A stretch of 64,000 nucleotides of DNA from Paraburkholderia flagellata (GTDB lineage Bacteria > Pseudomonadota > Gammaproteobacteria > Burkholderiales > Burkholderiaceae): contig NZ_JAJEJT010000006.1 in NCBI RefSeq assembly GCF_021390645.1, positions 62,001 to 126,000 of the forward strand, read 5' to 3'. Position 1 is the first letter of the stretch, and every line of letters begins with the position of its first letter. The notes beneath the pieces were generated by a model. It saw only the letters and a list, made by a program, of their open reading frames with translations, ran no database searches and was not told where the DNA came from. Both the position numbers and the translations under genes were made by a program. Below, one piece after another: positions 40,771-50,162 of this stretch.

Positions 40771-41823
40771 TTGAAATCCGACCGCCAACCCTCCCTCGCC
40801 GCCACGCAGGAAGCGACGACCATAGGGGGGTACTGCACGGCAATCGCCAAGACTCTGCAAGCCAGCGGAATCGACAGCGAGCGCATTTTTCGCTCCGTCG
40901 GCGTGCAACCCCATATGGTGAACGGCCCGATGGTCCGGCTGCCTGTTGCCACCCTGACCAGGCTATACCGTGCCTGCGTGGAGGCCACTAACAATCCTTA
41001 TTTCGGCCTCTCGGTCGCCCGGCACATCCATATTTCCAATTTGCATGCGCTCGGCTACGCGCTCGCCGCGAGCAGCACGCTGCTCGACTTCTGTCGCCGG
41101 CTGGAGCGGCACTTCCGGCTGGTGTCGCAATCGGCGACCGTTCTTGTCATTGAAGAAGGCGACAACATCGCGTTGCGCGCCACCGATTTCAAGATCGAAG
41201 TCTGCGGCGAAACTGAAGACGCATTCGTGGGTTTCCTGGTGCAGACGATGCGTATGTTGTACAAGCCGGGGTTCAACCCGCTGTCCGTAGAATTCCGTCG
41301 TCCAATGCCGCGTGAAGGCGACGAGCCGTACCGCGCCTTGCTGCGAGCACCGGTCAGTTTTTCGAATCACGCCACGACGCTGACTTTCGACAAGCATGAG
41401 TTGATGCAGCCGCTCGGCGGAGCGTGCCCGGAATTGGCGCAAGTCAACGACAATATCGCGAATCAATATCTTGCCCGACTGGACAAGAGCGACGTGGTGA
41501 CCGGCGTCACGCAGAAAATCATCGAATTGCTGCCCTCTGGCGACTGCAGCAGGGAGAAGGTGGCCGAAGCGTTATGCGTGAGCCCGGCGACTTTGCAGGT
41601 GCGCCTGGCGCAGCGCGGCACCAATTTCCTGCAGATCATGGACGACACGCGCCGGGAACTGGCTTGCAATTACATCCAGCAGCGGACAGGCTCCGTAACC
41701 GAAATTGCTTTCCTGCTCGGATTCACCAGCACCAGTAATTTTGCCCGCGCATTCAAGCGATGGACTGGCCTATCACCAACGCAATTCCGTGATGATCGAC
41801 CCGAGCAGGAGGTTTTGTCGTAG
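40771..41823 (+). CDS. AraC-type regulator with arabinose_bd-type N-domain
   Basis: A 350-aa transcription regulator, divergent to the acyl-CoA operon and its likely controller. Residues about 25-210 form the N-terminal domain of OruR/ArgR-like AraC regulators (LRLPVATLTRLYRACVEATNNPYFGL-type pattern). Residues about 245-340 contain the AraC double HTH: KVAEALCVSPATLQVRLAQ, then VTEIAFLLGFTSTSNFARAFKRWTGLSPTQFR. The start is a TTG (40771), chosen because no upstream ATG is in frame; an internal Met is too far in. The 288-bp gap to the operon should hold both promoters. Confidence 0.88.
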   Translation: MKSDRQPSLAATQEATTIGGYCTAIAKTLQASGIDSERIFRSVGVQPHMVNGPMVRLPVATLTRLYRACVEATNNPYFGLSVARHIHISNLHALGYALAASSTLLDFCRRLERHFRLVSQSATVLVIEEGDNIALRATDFKIEVCGETEDAFVGFLVQTMRMLYKPGFNPLSVEFRRPMPREGDEPYRALLRAPVSFSNHATTLTFDKHELMQPLGGACPELAQVNDNIANQYLARLDKSDVVTGVTQKIIELLPSGDCSREKVAEALCVSPATLQVRLAQRGTNFLQIMDDTRRELACNYIQQRTGSVTEIAFLLGFTSTSNFARAFKRWTGLSPTQFRDDRPEQEVLS

Positions 41824-41851
41824 TAACAAAGATCAGTCGATGCCGCCACGC

Positions 41852-42130
41852 TTACTTGCTCCTGCGCGAGACTGCACGCTCCAAGGCGAGTCGGACCTCT
41901 GGATTCGCGATTGAAATGCCGTGAGCATCCAGTTCTGCCTCAACGACCTTCCGTGTGAAGCACTGCCTGGACGAAGGTAGTCACATCATAGTTTTCCGTC
42001 TCGGGGCCGAATTCCACGCAGAGTTTCCGCACCGCGTTCTCCAATTTGATTTTCTGATGTGTCGTGACGACTTTTTGCACGCGTCCGTAAACCAATAACG
42101 CAGGAACGAGTATTGTTCGCCGAGCGTCCA
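41852..42130 (-). pseudogene. Frameshifted remnant of unknown gene
   Basis: Two frames carry protein-like text: first KVVTTHQKIKLENAVRKLC and TENYDVTTFVQAVLHTEGR ending at 41940, then, displaced by one frame, VVEAELDAHGISIANPEVR and LALERAVSRRSK ending at TAA 41852. A single indel near 41950 would join them into one C-terminus. Family not recognised, start absent. Confidence 0.4.
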
Positions 42131-42456
42131 GACTACGGCTAACGCGAGGAGGTGATCGAATTAGCCACGTCAATGTGTCGTCCGGTACAGACCGGTTACT
42201 TATCCCGCCGCGAAGGTCCGTTGTTTGAGTGGAGCGGCCGCTTGAATGTCCATCGGAGCATGACGGCGAACGTCGCTTGCTGGCCGGCAACGGCAGTTCG
42301 CAGTCGACGGTCGGCACAAGACGGGGTTGCGCATCTGAGGAGATAGACACGTTTGCGATCGTTGTACATGCTTAGGAAGACACACGGGAACCCTAGAATC
42401 TGACTGAATTTCCACATGTTGAATAGGATTCCCTAATTTAACATAAGGTTATTTAT

Positions 42457-42484
42457 CGCATTAGCTAGTATGTTTACAGCCGTT
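42457..42484 (+). other. Putative left attachment repeat
   Basis: CGCATT-AG-CTA-GT-ATGTTT-ACAGC-CGTT is matched without gaps by 48977-49004 (CGCATT-TT-CTA-AA-ATGTTT-GTGAA-CGTT), 19 of 28 positions. It lies in the AT-rich segment 90 bp upstream of ginA. GInt islands are known to be bounded by imperfect direct repeats. A match of this quality could arise by chance in a search of this size, so it is only a candidate. Confidence 0.35.
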
Positions 42485-42574
42485 GCGGCTCGGCGGCATT
42501 TCAGGGTCTTATGACCACAACATACATCTGATAAATGGTATCTTTTGGCGTTGCGCAATTGAGCGGACGCACGA

Positions 42575-43798
42575 ATGCTTATACGACTGTCAGATGCCTC
42601 TGTGCCGCCTGGGCTGCGAGGCCCGGTTCTGGTGGATCAATACGGTTTGCCCCGGTACTGGGCTGCAGTCTGGTCGGCCATGTCGTCGGCTCAGTTGGCC
42701 GATTCGACGCACGTCAAGGCGCTACGCTACATCGAAAACCTGTATCAACACGCCGACCAGCTTCGCGGCGAGGCGTCGCTGGACGTCGCGCTGGGAACGC
42801 TGAACGACGAGGTGCTGGCCGAGATTCTTGAGTCATGGTTCGTATCGATCCGCAATCAGCCTGACGGCACCGCCATAGATGAAAAGCGTTGGCAGACCGG
42901 CTTGGCGTTCGTCACAGCAATTGTGACGTGGGTGTCCAGGAGTCAGGCTGCTGACGACAGAATTCGGCGCATTGAAAAACAGCTGACCCGGCTTTCGACG
43001 CTTTACAGCCAGCTTCACGTTCGCAGAGTCAGGTCGATCGAGGCCGTCCGTTCATTGCCGGCGAGCACGGTCAAGGCGCTGTACGAAATTCTGGATCCCG
43101 AATCATCCGGGAGTCCGTTCGCGCGTGAGCAGACCCGCTGGCGTGCCTTCATCGCGTTTGTATTGATGCTGCATCAGGGACTGCGTCGCGGCGAAATCCT
43201 GCTGTTACCTGTCGACGCGATAAAGAGTGCCTACGACGACAGGCAAGGCCGAACGCGATACTGGCTCAACGTTCAGGAAAACGAGTACGAGGACCTGAAC
43301 GATGACCCGCGTTACTCGAAACCTGGCATCAAGACCGCGCATTCGATCCGTCAGGTTCCGGTCAGTGAATTGACCGCGAGCTTGGTGCAATCGTACGCGG
43401 AAAACTATCGTGGCCGACCGCAGCATTCGTTTCTGCTCAACTCCCAGGCTGGCTTGCCGCTGTCGACGGAGGCATTGACAAAGATGTTTGCGCAGGTCTC
43501 ACGTTGCTTGCCTGCGCCTGTCCTGAAGGAACTGAAAGAACGCACGGGCAAGGAATCTGTCACTCCGCACGATCTTCGCCACACGTCTGCTGCCGTGCGG
43601 CTCCATCAGCTGCTCGAACAAGGCGATGCGATGGACGAAGCGATCCAGAAACTGCGCACCTTCTTCGGCTGGTCCAAGACATCCTCGATGCCATCGCGGT
43701 ATGCGCGGGCAGTATTCGAAGATCGCCTGGCTGGCGTGTGGAACGACGCGTTCGACGACCGCATAGCCTTGTTGCGCGCGCTTCCCAAGGGGCACTAG
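42575..43798 (+). CDS. ginA: Tyrosine recombinase GinA-like
   Basis: A 407-aa tyrosine recombinase, first of a four-gene operon of the GInt type (ginABCD). The catalytic domain (about 180-400) shows the first Arg in LHQGLRRGEILLLP, the HxxR box TPHDLRHTSAAVRL, and the nucleophile in SMPSRYARAVFED. The usual H/W three residues before the turn is Trp in FFGWSK. Its stop abuts the ATG of ginB. All four gin proteins are required for integration and excision in characterised GInts; assignment rests on order, sizes and family. Confidence 0.78.
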   Translation: MLIRLSDASVPPGLRGPVLVDQYGLPRYWAAVWSAMSSAQLADSTHVKALRYIENLYQHADQLRGEASLDVALGTLNDEVLAEILESWFVSIRNQPDGTAIDEKRWQTGLAFVTAIVTWVSRSQAADDRIRRIEKQLTRLSTLYSQLHVRRVRSIEAVRSLPASTVKALYEILDPESSGSPFAREQTRWRAFIAFVLMLHQGLRRGEILLLPVDAIKSAYDDRQGRTRYWLNVQENEYEDLNDDPRYSKPGIKTAHSIRQVPVSELTASLVQSYAENYRGRPQHSFLLNSQAGLPLSTEALTKMFAQVSRCLPAPVLKELKERTGKESVTPHDLRHTSAAVRLHQLLEQGDAMDEAIQKLRTFFGWSKTSSMPSRYARAVFEDRLAGVWNDAFDDRIALLRALPKGH

Positions 43799-45343
43799 AT
43801 GAGCAGGTTTCCGGCAACAAAAAGCTCGTTCCAGGGGCAAGAGGCGGATGACGTCATCGAGATACTTTGCGCGGAACTGCCGGACCTGCCACCAGTCATC
43901 CGTTACTACGACGACTTCAACGACCGGCCCCGTTCCATCCGGGCTCCGCTCGAGCAGCCAGTGTTCGAATTGCTGATTAACGGCAATCGCGTCAACGTTG
44001 ACTTCTCGCGGCTGGATGCGCAACGTGCATTCGTCTTCAAGCACGTCTTTATTGCCATTCTCGGGCAGGACCTGAGCGTTGCAACGGCCGCGCTTTACGT
44101 CTCCTATGCCCATCACCTGAACGCAGCTGACGTGGTAGCCCTCTTGCGTGCGGGCCCCGCTGGTATCGGTCCTGTCTGGGCCGCCTTGCGAGCCCGGTGC
44201 ATGCCTGTGCACGTGTATCTGTGCGCGAAGTGCTTGCTCCATCTGCTATGTACGTATCGCCTGTTTGGATGGTCAGTCGAATACCGCGCCTACCTTCACA
44301 CGGCTCTACCCTTGCCTACCCGTGACGCGCACGCTGGCGTCCGCTCGGGAGACGTATTTCTCGGCGCCGACGAAGAAGCTGCAATCGTGCGATATCTGGA
44401 CGAAATGGCCGCCACTCTCGCCGTATCATCGGTGCCATCGGTATCATTCGACGACATTTGCGACGCGGGCATGTTGCTGTGCGCGTACCAGTTCGGTATG
44501 CGTCCGATCCAGATAGCGATGCTCGCCAGGAGAAATGTGCGGATCTGGGAGGATACCCCGGAGGGACTGCCCACGGTTCACCTGACCTTCCACATGGCCA
44601 AGCAGCGCAACGGCTCGAAGAAAAAACCGCTGACGCGCCGGGTCAAGCGCGAATGGGCTCCGATCTTCGTTGCCATCGACGCGCGATGGACTGCCAGGGA
44701 CGATGCGAATTCCGGGCGTCTCTTCCCTGTCCGGTCGAACTACGAAACGGGATCGCGAATCGCCTCTCTCGTGAGGAAATTGATCGGTTCGGAAGAGCTT
44801 GGCACGGCCACGGACCTGCGACATACGGCAGCCCAGAGGCTGGTTGACGCGGGCGCGAGCCACGAAGAACTTGCCGAGTTCCTGGGGCATTCATACGTGC
44901 AGACCGGATTGGTCTACTTCAGGACTTCAGCCTCCCACGCGGAGCGTGTCAACCGGGCGCTGGGTGCATCGGATGTCTATCGACGCGTCGCAAAGTTCGC
45001 GCACGACCGGTTCATCTCCCCGGAAGAGCTCACCTTGCTCAAGGGTGAGCAGCAAATCGCCGGTGTGCCTCACGGCATCCCGATCGCAGGTATCGGCGGC
45101 TGCACGTCGGGACAGCCAGCGTGCCCCTACAACCCGGTGACGTCATGCTACGGCTGCAGGAAGTTCATGCCCTTGCATGACAGGGCAATGCATGAGAGCG
45201 TGCTGGCCTCGATGCGCGAGGTGGTCATGTTCTTCGAGCAAAGCTCGCGTGGCGACGCCCAATCTCCGACCTATCTCCAGTTGCAGCGCACGATCGCCGA
45301 AATCCAGATGGTCATTGGCGAGCTTGAGGACGAGAGCCGATGA
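43799..45343 (+). CDS. ginB: Tyrosine recombinase GinB-like
   Basis: A 514-aa recombinase. Catalytic residues: Arg in QFGMRPIQIAML (about 240), the Lys-containing beta-hairpin KQRNGSKKKP, HxxR-type box in DLRHTAAQRLVDAG (here Asp replaces the first His), and FLGHSYVQTGLVYF with His and Tyr. The C-terminus has a Cys cluster CTSGQPACPYNPVTSCYGC, likely a zinc site. Its ATG directly follows the ginA stop, and its end overlaps ginC by 4 nt (ATGA). Confidence 0.8.
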   Translation: MSRFPATKSSFQGQEADDVIEILCAELPDLPPVIRYYDDFNDRPRSIRAPLEQPVFELLINGNRVNVDFSRLDAQRAFVFKHVFIAILGQDLSVATAALYVSYAHHLNAADVVALLRAGPAGIGPVWAALRARCMPVHVYLCAKCLLHLLCTYRLFGWSVEYRAYLHTALPLPTRDAHAGVRSGDVFLGADEEAAIVRYLDEMAATLAVSSVPSVSFDDICDAGMLLCAYQFGMRPIQIAMLARRNVRIWEDTPEGLPTVHLTFHMAKQRNGSKKKPLTRRVKREWAPIFVAIDARWTARDDANSGRLFPVRSNYETGSRIASLVRKLIGSEELGTATDLRHTAAQRLVDAGASHEELAEFLGHSYVQTGLVYFRTSASHAERVNRALGASDVYRRVAKFAHDRFISPEELTLLKGEQQIAGVPHGIPIAGIGGCTSGQPACPYNPVTSCYGCRKFMPLHDRAMHESVLASMREVVMFFEQSSRGDAQSPTYLQLQRTIAEIQMVIGELEDESR

Positions 45344-47664
45344 ATCGTCACTACCTTGCGTATATCGAGCTGGGCAAGACGCTCGCGTCCGAAAGAGGGC
45401 TGCGCTGGGAAATGCCCCTGGACGAAACGGGAGCTGCCCGGGACGGGCGGGGATGGAATCTTACCGCTGCCGCCGGCGATGTGCCGCCAAAAACTCACTA
45501 TCTGCGAGATCTTGGCGCGGAGACAAAGGCACTGGCACTCGTGAATGCGGAGCGTGCAGCGCGAGGGTTGGTGCCGGTAGAAAAGAAGCCGCTGTCGGAC
45601 GCATGGCAGGATCTGGTCAAGGCGGCGGTCGCAGAGCAGCTACTGTTCAGGCGTAACACGACCGAACATGTAGCTGCATGCGTCGCGCGTCCCCTGCGAC
45701 TTATTGCAACATGCGCGGACAAGGAGCCTTGGTCGCTAACCGTTGACGACCTCCACGTTGCTGTTCGCATTGGCAAGGCTGTCCAGCTCTCGGGGAAGCT
45801 GGGGGACTTGGTTGTTGGTATCGTCAGGGTCGTGCTCGACGCGCAACACATCTGCGACGCGGGGCCGTTGTATCCTGCGCTCGCTGTTCCGCGGATGAAA
45901 AGCAAAAGTGCGATCAAGGCAAAACATCTTTGGTCGCAGGAAAGACTCCGCGACGATCTGGAGGCTCGCAAACGCAACGAACGTCTGCCTGAGCGACGCG
46001 CGTTCTGGGAACTGACACGTATCGTGATGACAGAGAAGCCGCAGACGTTCATCGACGCCGTGCGCTTCGCAGCCATGCGAGTCCTGATCGTGACCGGGAT
46101 GCGCGCAGGCGAAGTCGCGCTGCTGCCGCTCGACTGGAAGCGGGAGCGAACGTACCTGGATTCGAAGGGGCGGCCAGCCGGACGGTCTGGCGGAATCTCG
46201 ACGTCCTTGATGATCCGCCACTTCGCAGAGAAGCAGCAGGACGGCGAGGCCGACAGCCGCGTCCTGTGCGAGGGCACCCAGCCGGTACCGGAGATGTTCC
46301 GTACGCTGCTGACTCAGACCCTCGACCACGTAGCGACGATTACGGAGCCCCTGCGCACCACGTTGAAGTTGCAATGTGAAACGGGACGGCTGCTGCCTTG
46401 GTACCCGCCCGACACCGTCGTACCTGTGACCGAAATCTACCCTCGCCTCACGGGCAACCCGTTCTGGTTGAAAATTGAGAGAGGAGCATTCATCGAACGC
46501 TATCGGGCTGGGTTCGATCCCGCCGTCCTTGATGACTTGCATGAGTATCAGCACGACCGTTGGCGCGGCGGCAATCGCACCCTCGACATGGCTGTCTACA
46601 TGTTCGGAAATCGCCTGAAGACAGCGATGTGCAATGGCGAGACGTACCTTCGTTTCCGGCATGGCGACGGTTCACCGATTGATCTCGCCGAACGGATGGA
46701 CTGGCATACAACGTATCTCCACGTCCGCGAACTCGAAGAGCATATCAGGCGTACGATACCAACGAAGGTATCCGACCTCGCTCCTTTACCTCTGGCATCT
46801 GGTGTGGTTCAACCGTGGGAATTCCTGTTTGTACAGCCCAAGCGCGCGCTCACGGAAGAACGCAATGATGGTCTGTGCGATGTGACTCGCTACATGGCAG
46901 TCAATCGGCCAGACCCCTGGTTCATCGGGCTTGCACTTGGGGACGACAGGAAACTCCCATCGCTCTTCGAGAAGTACGGTCAGAACGATGATGACCGGAC
47001 ATTGAAGCTGGAATCACATATGCTGCGCCATCTGCAGAATACCGAGTTGTTCCGTTTGGGCGTTGCCGACACGATCATCTCGAAGCGGTTCAATCGACGC
47101 AGCGTCGCACAGAGTTACGAGTACGACCATCGTAGTCTTGCCGAGGATCTTGATCATATTGAAATTCCACAGGATATCGAATTAATGCTGGGTGAGAAAG
47201 CCACCACGGTGGCGAAGCTCATCAAGGTTCGCAAGGCTTCTGGGCCGGTCGTTGATGCGTTCCGGCGCATCCAGGTCGCTGAAGGCGACATGGCCGCGTA
47301 CGAATACCTGCGTGCTGAAGCTGACGGATTCCATGCCACACCCTATGGGCACTGCCTGAACTCGTTCACAGTCGACCCTTGCCCCAGACATCTCGAGTGC
47401 TTCGCCGACTGTCGTCATCTCTCGGCAACCGACCTCCCGGAGCACCGGCAGAACCTCGTCCGTCTCGAAGGCAAGCTTAAGCTGGCGCTGGAAACGATCA
47501 AGGGCCGCCCCTCAACGAGCTTCGGCTGGAAGAACCAGCTTGAGCACGCCGAAAAGCGGCTGGCCGGTGTTCAGAAGCTGCTCGCGACGCCACCTGGCAA
47601 ACACCCCTTCCCGGAAGGCATCGACCTCTCCATACCGCCACAACGAGGAGTACTTGATGACTGA
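45340..47664 (+). CDS. ginC: Large tyrosine recombinase GinC-like
   Basis: A 774-aa protein, the large third recombinase. Arg in IVTGMRAGEVALLPL (about 255) and the box HMLRHLQNTELFRLG (about 560), with Tyr in SVAQSYEYDH, show the recombinase fold; spacing is much longer than in ordinary integrases. The end carries a second Cys/His cluster (DPCPRHLECFADCRHL) and a coiled coil (LEHAEKRLAGVQKLL). It overlaps ginB by 4 nt and ginD by 8 nt, so the four genes are one translationally coupled operon. Confidence 0.78.
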   Translation: MNRHYLAYIELGKTLASERGLRWEMPLDETGAARDGRGWNLTAAAGDVPPKTHYLRDLGAETKALALVNAERAARGLVPVEKKPLSDAWQDLVKAAVAEQLLFRRNTTEHVAACVARPLRLIATCADKEPWSLTVDDLHVAVRIGKAVQLSGKLGDLVVGIVRVVLDAQHICDAGPLYPALAVPRMKSKSAIKAKHLWSQERLRDDLEARKRNERLPERRAFWELTRIVMTEKPQTFIDAVRFAAMRVLIVTGMRAGEVALLPLDWKRERTYLDSKGRPAGRSGGISTSLMIRHFAEKQQDGEADSRVLCEGTQPVPEMFRTLLTQTLDHVATITEPLRTTLKLQCETGRLLPWYPPDTVVPVTEIYPRLTGNPFWLKIERGAFIERYRAGFDPAVLDDLHEYQHDRWRGGNRTLDMAVYMFGNRLKTAMCNGETYLRFRHGDGSPIDLAERMDWHTTYLHVRELEEHIRRTIPTKVSDLAPLPLASGVVQPWEFLFVQPKRALTEERNDGLCDVTRYMAVNRPDPWFIGLALGDDRKLPSLFEKYGQNDDDRTLKLESHMLRHLQNTELFRLGVADTIISKRFNRRSVAQSYEYDHRSLAEDLDHIEIPQDIELMLGEKATTVAKLIKVRKASGPVVDAFRRIQVAEGDMAAYEYLRAEADGFHATPYGHCLNSFTVDPCPRHLECFADCRHLSATDLPEHRQNLVRLEGKLKLALETIKGRPSTSFGWKNQLEHAEKRLAGVQKLLATPPGKHPFPEGIDLSIPPQRGVLDD

Positions 47665-48154
47665 ACCCGGCGAATCGATATTGCACGGCGACGAGCAGAT
47701 GCGCGAGATTCTTGAGACGCTGCTGGCTGAAGACGAAGACATTACGGCGCGCGCTGTTGCCCGGTTGCATCCGACCATCAATGCGGCATCGTCTATTACC
47801 CGCAGCGAGTCTCGCAGTCGCCTGCTTGCCGAGTATCAGCAGCGGCAGTCAGCGTACAGGCGCTGGCGCGGCCGGATCGCGAAACGTTCCGGCGCCGACA
47901 CGGCTGCGTCGCTGGCCGACAAGGACATGCGCATCGCAGAGCTCGAAGCTACCGTGCAGTTGCTTACCGCCTCTCACCTCGCCATGCTGCGTGCTGTCGG
48001 CGAACTCGGTGGCTTCAGCAAGTGGGCGAAATTCTATGAGCACCATCGGGAGGCGCGCGACAAGCTCGCCGCCCTCGGCGCGATACCTGCTGCGCCGGTA
48101 TCGGCGATGCCGCCGGCCGAATCAGAACGCCGCGCAGACACAAAGCGACGATGA
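47657..48154 (+). CDS. ginD: Small coiled-coil protein GinD-like
   Basis: A 165-aa helical protein, fourth gene of the operon, with GAGGAG 8 nt before ATG 47657. Residues 20-60 resemble the start of TnpC/DUF6262-type proteins (ARAVARLHPTINAASSITR), followed by a basic stretch and a heptad helix (DKDMRIAELEATVQLLTASH) before GGFSKWAKFYEHH. In GInts the fourth protein is small and helical and required for recombination. The end is Ala/Pro-rich. Confidence 0.72.
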   Translation: MTEPGESILHGDEQMREILETLLAEDEDITARAVARLHPTINAASSITRSESRSRLLAEYQQRQSAYRRWRGRIAKRSGADTAASLADKDMRIAELEATVQLLTASHLAMLRAVGELGGFSKWAKFYEHHREARDKLAALGAIPAAPVSAMPPAESERRADTKRR

Positions 48155-48251
48155 CCATCCCAGCGGTGTGATAGTGTTTGCTCGACACCCCAGCTACGAA
48201 ATGGCTGAGGTTCCGCGGCGGAAGCCGCTTCTCTCCCGAAAGGAGCGTTTG

Positions 48252-48755
48252 ATGTCCTATTGCCCGTTCTTCCAGACGCTACACGATGAAACCCGCCCAG
48301 TCGGCAACCTGGGTCGCGGAACCCACTACTCGGTGCTTCGGGTGCCGGTATGGCACGACGAGTTCCTGAACAGAATCGACCGGTGCGCCTTCCTCGACTT
48401 CGCGGTCATCTGGGATGAAGATCACGACGACCGCGTGATCGACGCCGTCATGATGCTTTACGTCGGCGGGCTACTCTCCCCCGTGCGGTATATCGGTGAG
48501 CGGAAAGGCACGCTAACGATTCTCCTGGCGTCCGATCTGGTAAGCGATTGGGATCCGGAAAAGCTGCAGCAGTATCGCGACGACATCAGCGACATGTGCC
48601 AATGCCTGGAAGACCCGTGGACCGCACACGTGGCCGGCGTTGGTGAAGATGGGCATGCGATCATCCACGCTCCGCCCGAGAAAGTTGCCCTGTACCTGAA
48701 AAACATCGACATGCTGTGGCAACTCGGCGTCGGCCCCAGATCGCAAACCAGCTAG
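48252..48755 (+). CDS. Hypothetical protein, probable island cargo
   Basis: A 167-aa acidic soluble protein starting MSYCPFFQTLHDETRPVGNLG; AGGAG lies 7 nt upstream of ATG 48252. It contains YSVLRVPVWHDEF, FAVIWDEDHDDRVIDAVMMLYVGGLLSPVRYIGERKG and a C-terminal helix. No family recognised. It lies between ginD and the putative right repeat, so it would be the only cargo of a very small island. Confidence 0.6.
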   Translation: MSYCPFFQTLHDETRPVGNLGRGTHYSVLRVPVWHDEFLNRIDRCAFLDFAVIWDEDHDDRVIDAVMMLYVGGLLSPVRYIGERKGTLTILLASDLVSDWDPEKLQQYRDDISDMCQCLEDPWTAHVAGVGEDGHAIIHAPPEKVALYLKNIDMLWQLGVGPRSQTS

Positions 48756-49264
48756 ATCGTGCGCAACACGACGGCCGTCATTGATCGCTCTTGGTGAGTA
48801 TCGTGTTGCGTCGTCTGGTAATACTCGGCGCAACAACAGTCCCGGTTGGCGATGCGCAACGGGGAACTTGTTAAAACGGCCATATCCTGTGGATAACTCG
48901 GCCGCCTTCCCCGTTGAAATATAACAAAACCTGAAAATCCAAACCGACGCAACACCGTGCCATAGGTGCCAAGATTCGCATTTTCTAAAATGTTTGTGAA
49001 CGTTTAGTCGACGGTTTAGGCCGCGTACATGATGTTCCAGCCTGGGATCAGCGCGTTGGTTTGTTCTCGCCGGACCAGGTCCGCAGGCGCCGCATTGTGA
49101 CATTTTAGTGACAATCGTGCTGCCTCCTGAATCGCCCGGTGGGCAAGCAACGATACACAGTCGCTGCGCGATGACAGCTTTCGCGCGGTCTCGTCTAGAC
49201 TTGTCTCACCAGTGCGTCAATCGTATCCAGGACATCTCACCGGATCAGAGAAGGAGCAGTCACC
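48756..49264. other. Intergenic region with AT-rich patch
   Basis: 510 bp without a convincing gene. The patch 48915-49010 is relatively AT-rich and contains the putative right attachment repeat at 48977-49004. The upstream frames of the dehydroquinase gene show nothing else. A promoter for that gene is expected close to 49200-49240 but no clear boxes were chosen. Confidence 0.5.
48977..49004 (+). other. Putative right attachment repeat
   Basis: CGCATT-TT-CTA-AA-ATGTTT-GTGAA-CGTT, direct imperfect repeat of 42457-42484. If both are real borders, the island is about 6.5 kb and contains only ginABCD and the gene at 48252. Low confidence until tested against an empty site. Confidence 0.35.
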
Positions 49265-49744
49265 ATGTGGCGAATTCTGCTGATACAGGGCGCGAACATG
49301 ATTCACCTGGGCAACCGTGAACCTGAGATATACGGCAAGACGACGGCGAGCGAACTTGACGTCATGCTCCACGAGCACGCACGCCGGAAGGGTTACGAGC
49401 TGGAGATTTTCTACACCAATGTCGAGGGAGAAGCGATCAATCGCATCTATCACGCTGTTGAAGAGGGTGTCGACGGCCTCGTCATGAACCCTGCGGGCTT
49501 CAACTATGCGGGATATGCGCTGCGCGATTGCGTAAAGGGCGCAGTGCTGCCCTACGTGGAAGTGCACATGACGAATGTCGAAGCACGCGGAATCAAGTGC
49601 TTGATCGCCCCAGTCGCGGATGGCGTGATCTTCGGTCTTGGGGTTCACAGCTATGTGCTTGGCCTGGACGCCATGCTGTATCTGCTCTCGAATTCACCTG
49701 CGGGCGCGCTCAGGACGCACGGCGGCCGATCCGGTCGGGAGTGA
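49265..49744 (+). CDS. Type II 3-dehydroquinate dehydratase-like protein
   Basis: A 159-aa protein of the AroQ fold: ILLIQGANMIHLGNREPEIYG (residues about 4-24, with the catalytic Tyr in IYG and the usual GPNxxxLG loop replaced by GANMIHLG), then NPAGFNYAGYALRD and VEVHMTNVEARG, which keeps the active-site His and Asn. The tail GVIFGLGVHSYVLGLDAML fits the family. The change of Pro-Asn in the first loop and the changed Asn-Pro-Gly box suggest a paralogue rather than the shikimate-pathway enzyme. AGGAG-like site and ATG at 49265. Confidence 0.8.
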   Translation: MWRILLIQGANMIHLGNREPEIYGKTTASELDVMLHEHARRKGYELEIFYTNVEGEAINRIYHAVEEGVDGLVMNPAGFNYAGYALRDCVKGAVLPYVEVHMTNVEARGIKCLIAPVADGVIFGLGVHSYVLGLDAMLYLLSNSPAGALRTHGGRSGRE

Positions 49745-50162
49745 GCGGCGGGTCTCTGAAGCAGCATTCCCGCTGGTGAGTCAAGCAACGGCAAGGACGT
49801 CTGCTGGACGTAGGCCCCGGGCGGAAGCGCCATTCGTCGGGGGTAGCGTTCAGTCCGAGTTGGATGACCGGTTAGACCGAATACTTGTCCGAGAGTGGCC
49901 GTACCGGGCGGCCGTTTGACTCCGAGCACCTGCCATCGCGCCGCTGACGACTCGACCGTCTGCAACGGGTCTCACTCGCGGTATCAACCTGAAACCGTTT
50001 GGCCGTCCACCTCGAGCAGCGGAAAAAAACGTTTCCACACGCTCTGGGTCGAGCGCAGCCAAGCTCGAGCTTCTTTATCTGGCGTACAGACCTCGACCAC
50101 CGCGCGAATAGCTTGATGTCATATACGAACCGCAGCTTGCGCCCCGACCTGCGTTCAATCGT
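49745..50162. other. Intergenic region, possible gene remnant
   Basis: About 420 bp between the dehydroquinase gene and the LuxR-type gene. Minus-strand 49985-50100 reads as a protein-like piece (TPDKEARAWLRSTQSVWKR, LLEVDGQTVSG then stop), but with no start or flanking homology. I treat it as remnant or chance. Confidence 0.35.

Larger units (their letters stand above)
41824..42574. other. Gene-poor region before recombinase operon
   Basis: 750 bp between the AraC-type gene and ginA. On the minus strand, 41852-42130 encodes coherent but frame-split peptide (KIKLENAVRKLCVEFGPETENYD, then in another frame VVEAELDAHGISIANPEVR ending at a stop at 41852), a probable gene remnant. The segment 42420-42480 is AT-rich and unlike the surroundings, probably the left border of the recombinase island. 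Confidence 0.45.

Noticed and set aside
42575..47664. RIT element (recombinase-in-trio) as alternative to GInt
   Set aside because: The fourth coupled small gene and the very long third recombinase fit the ginABCD pattern better, and no inverted terminal repeats were found.
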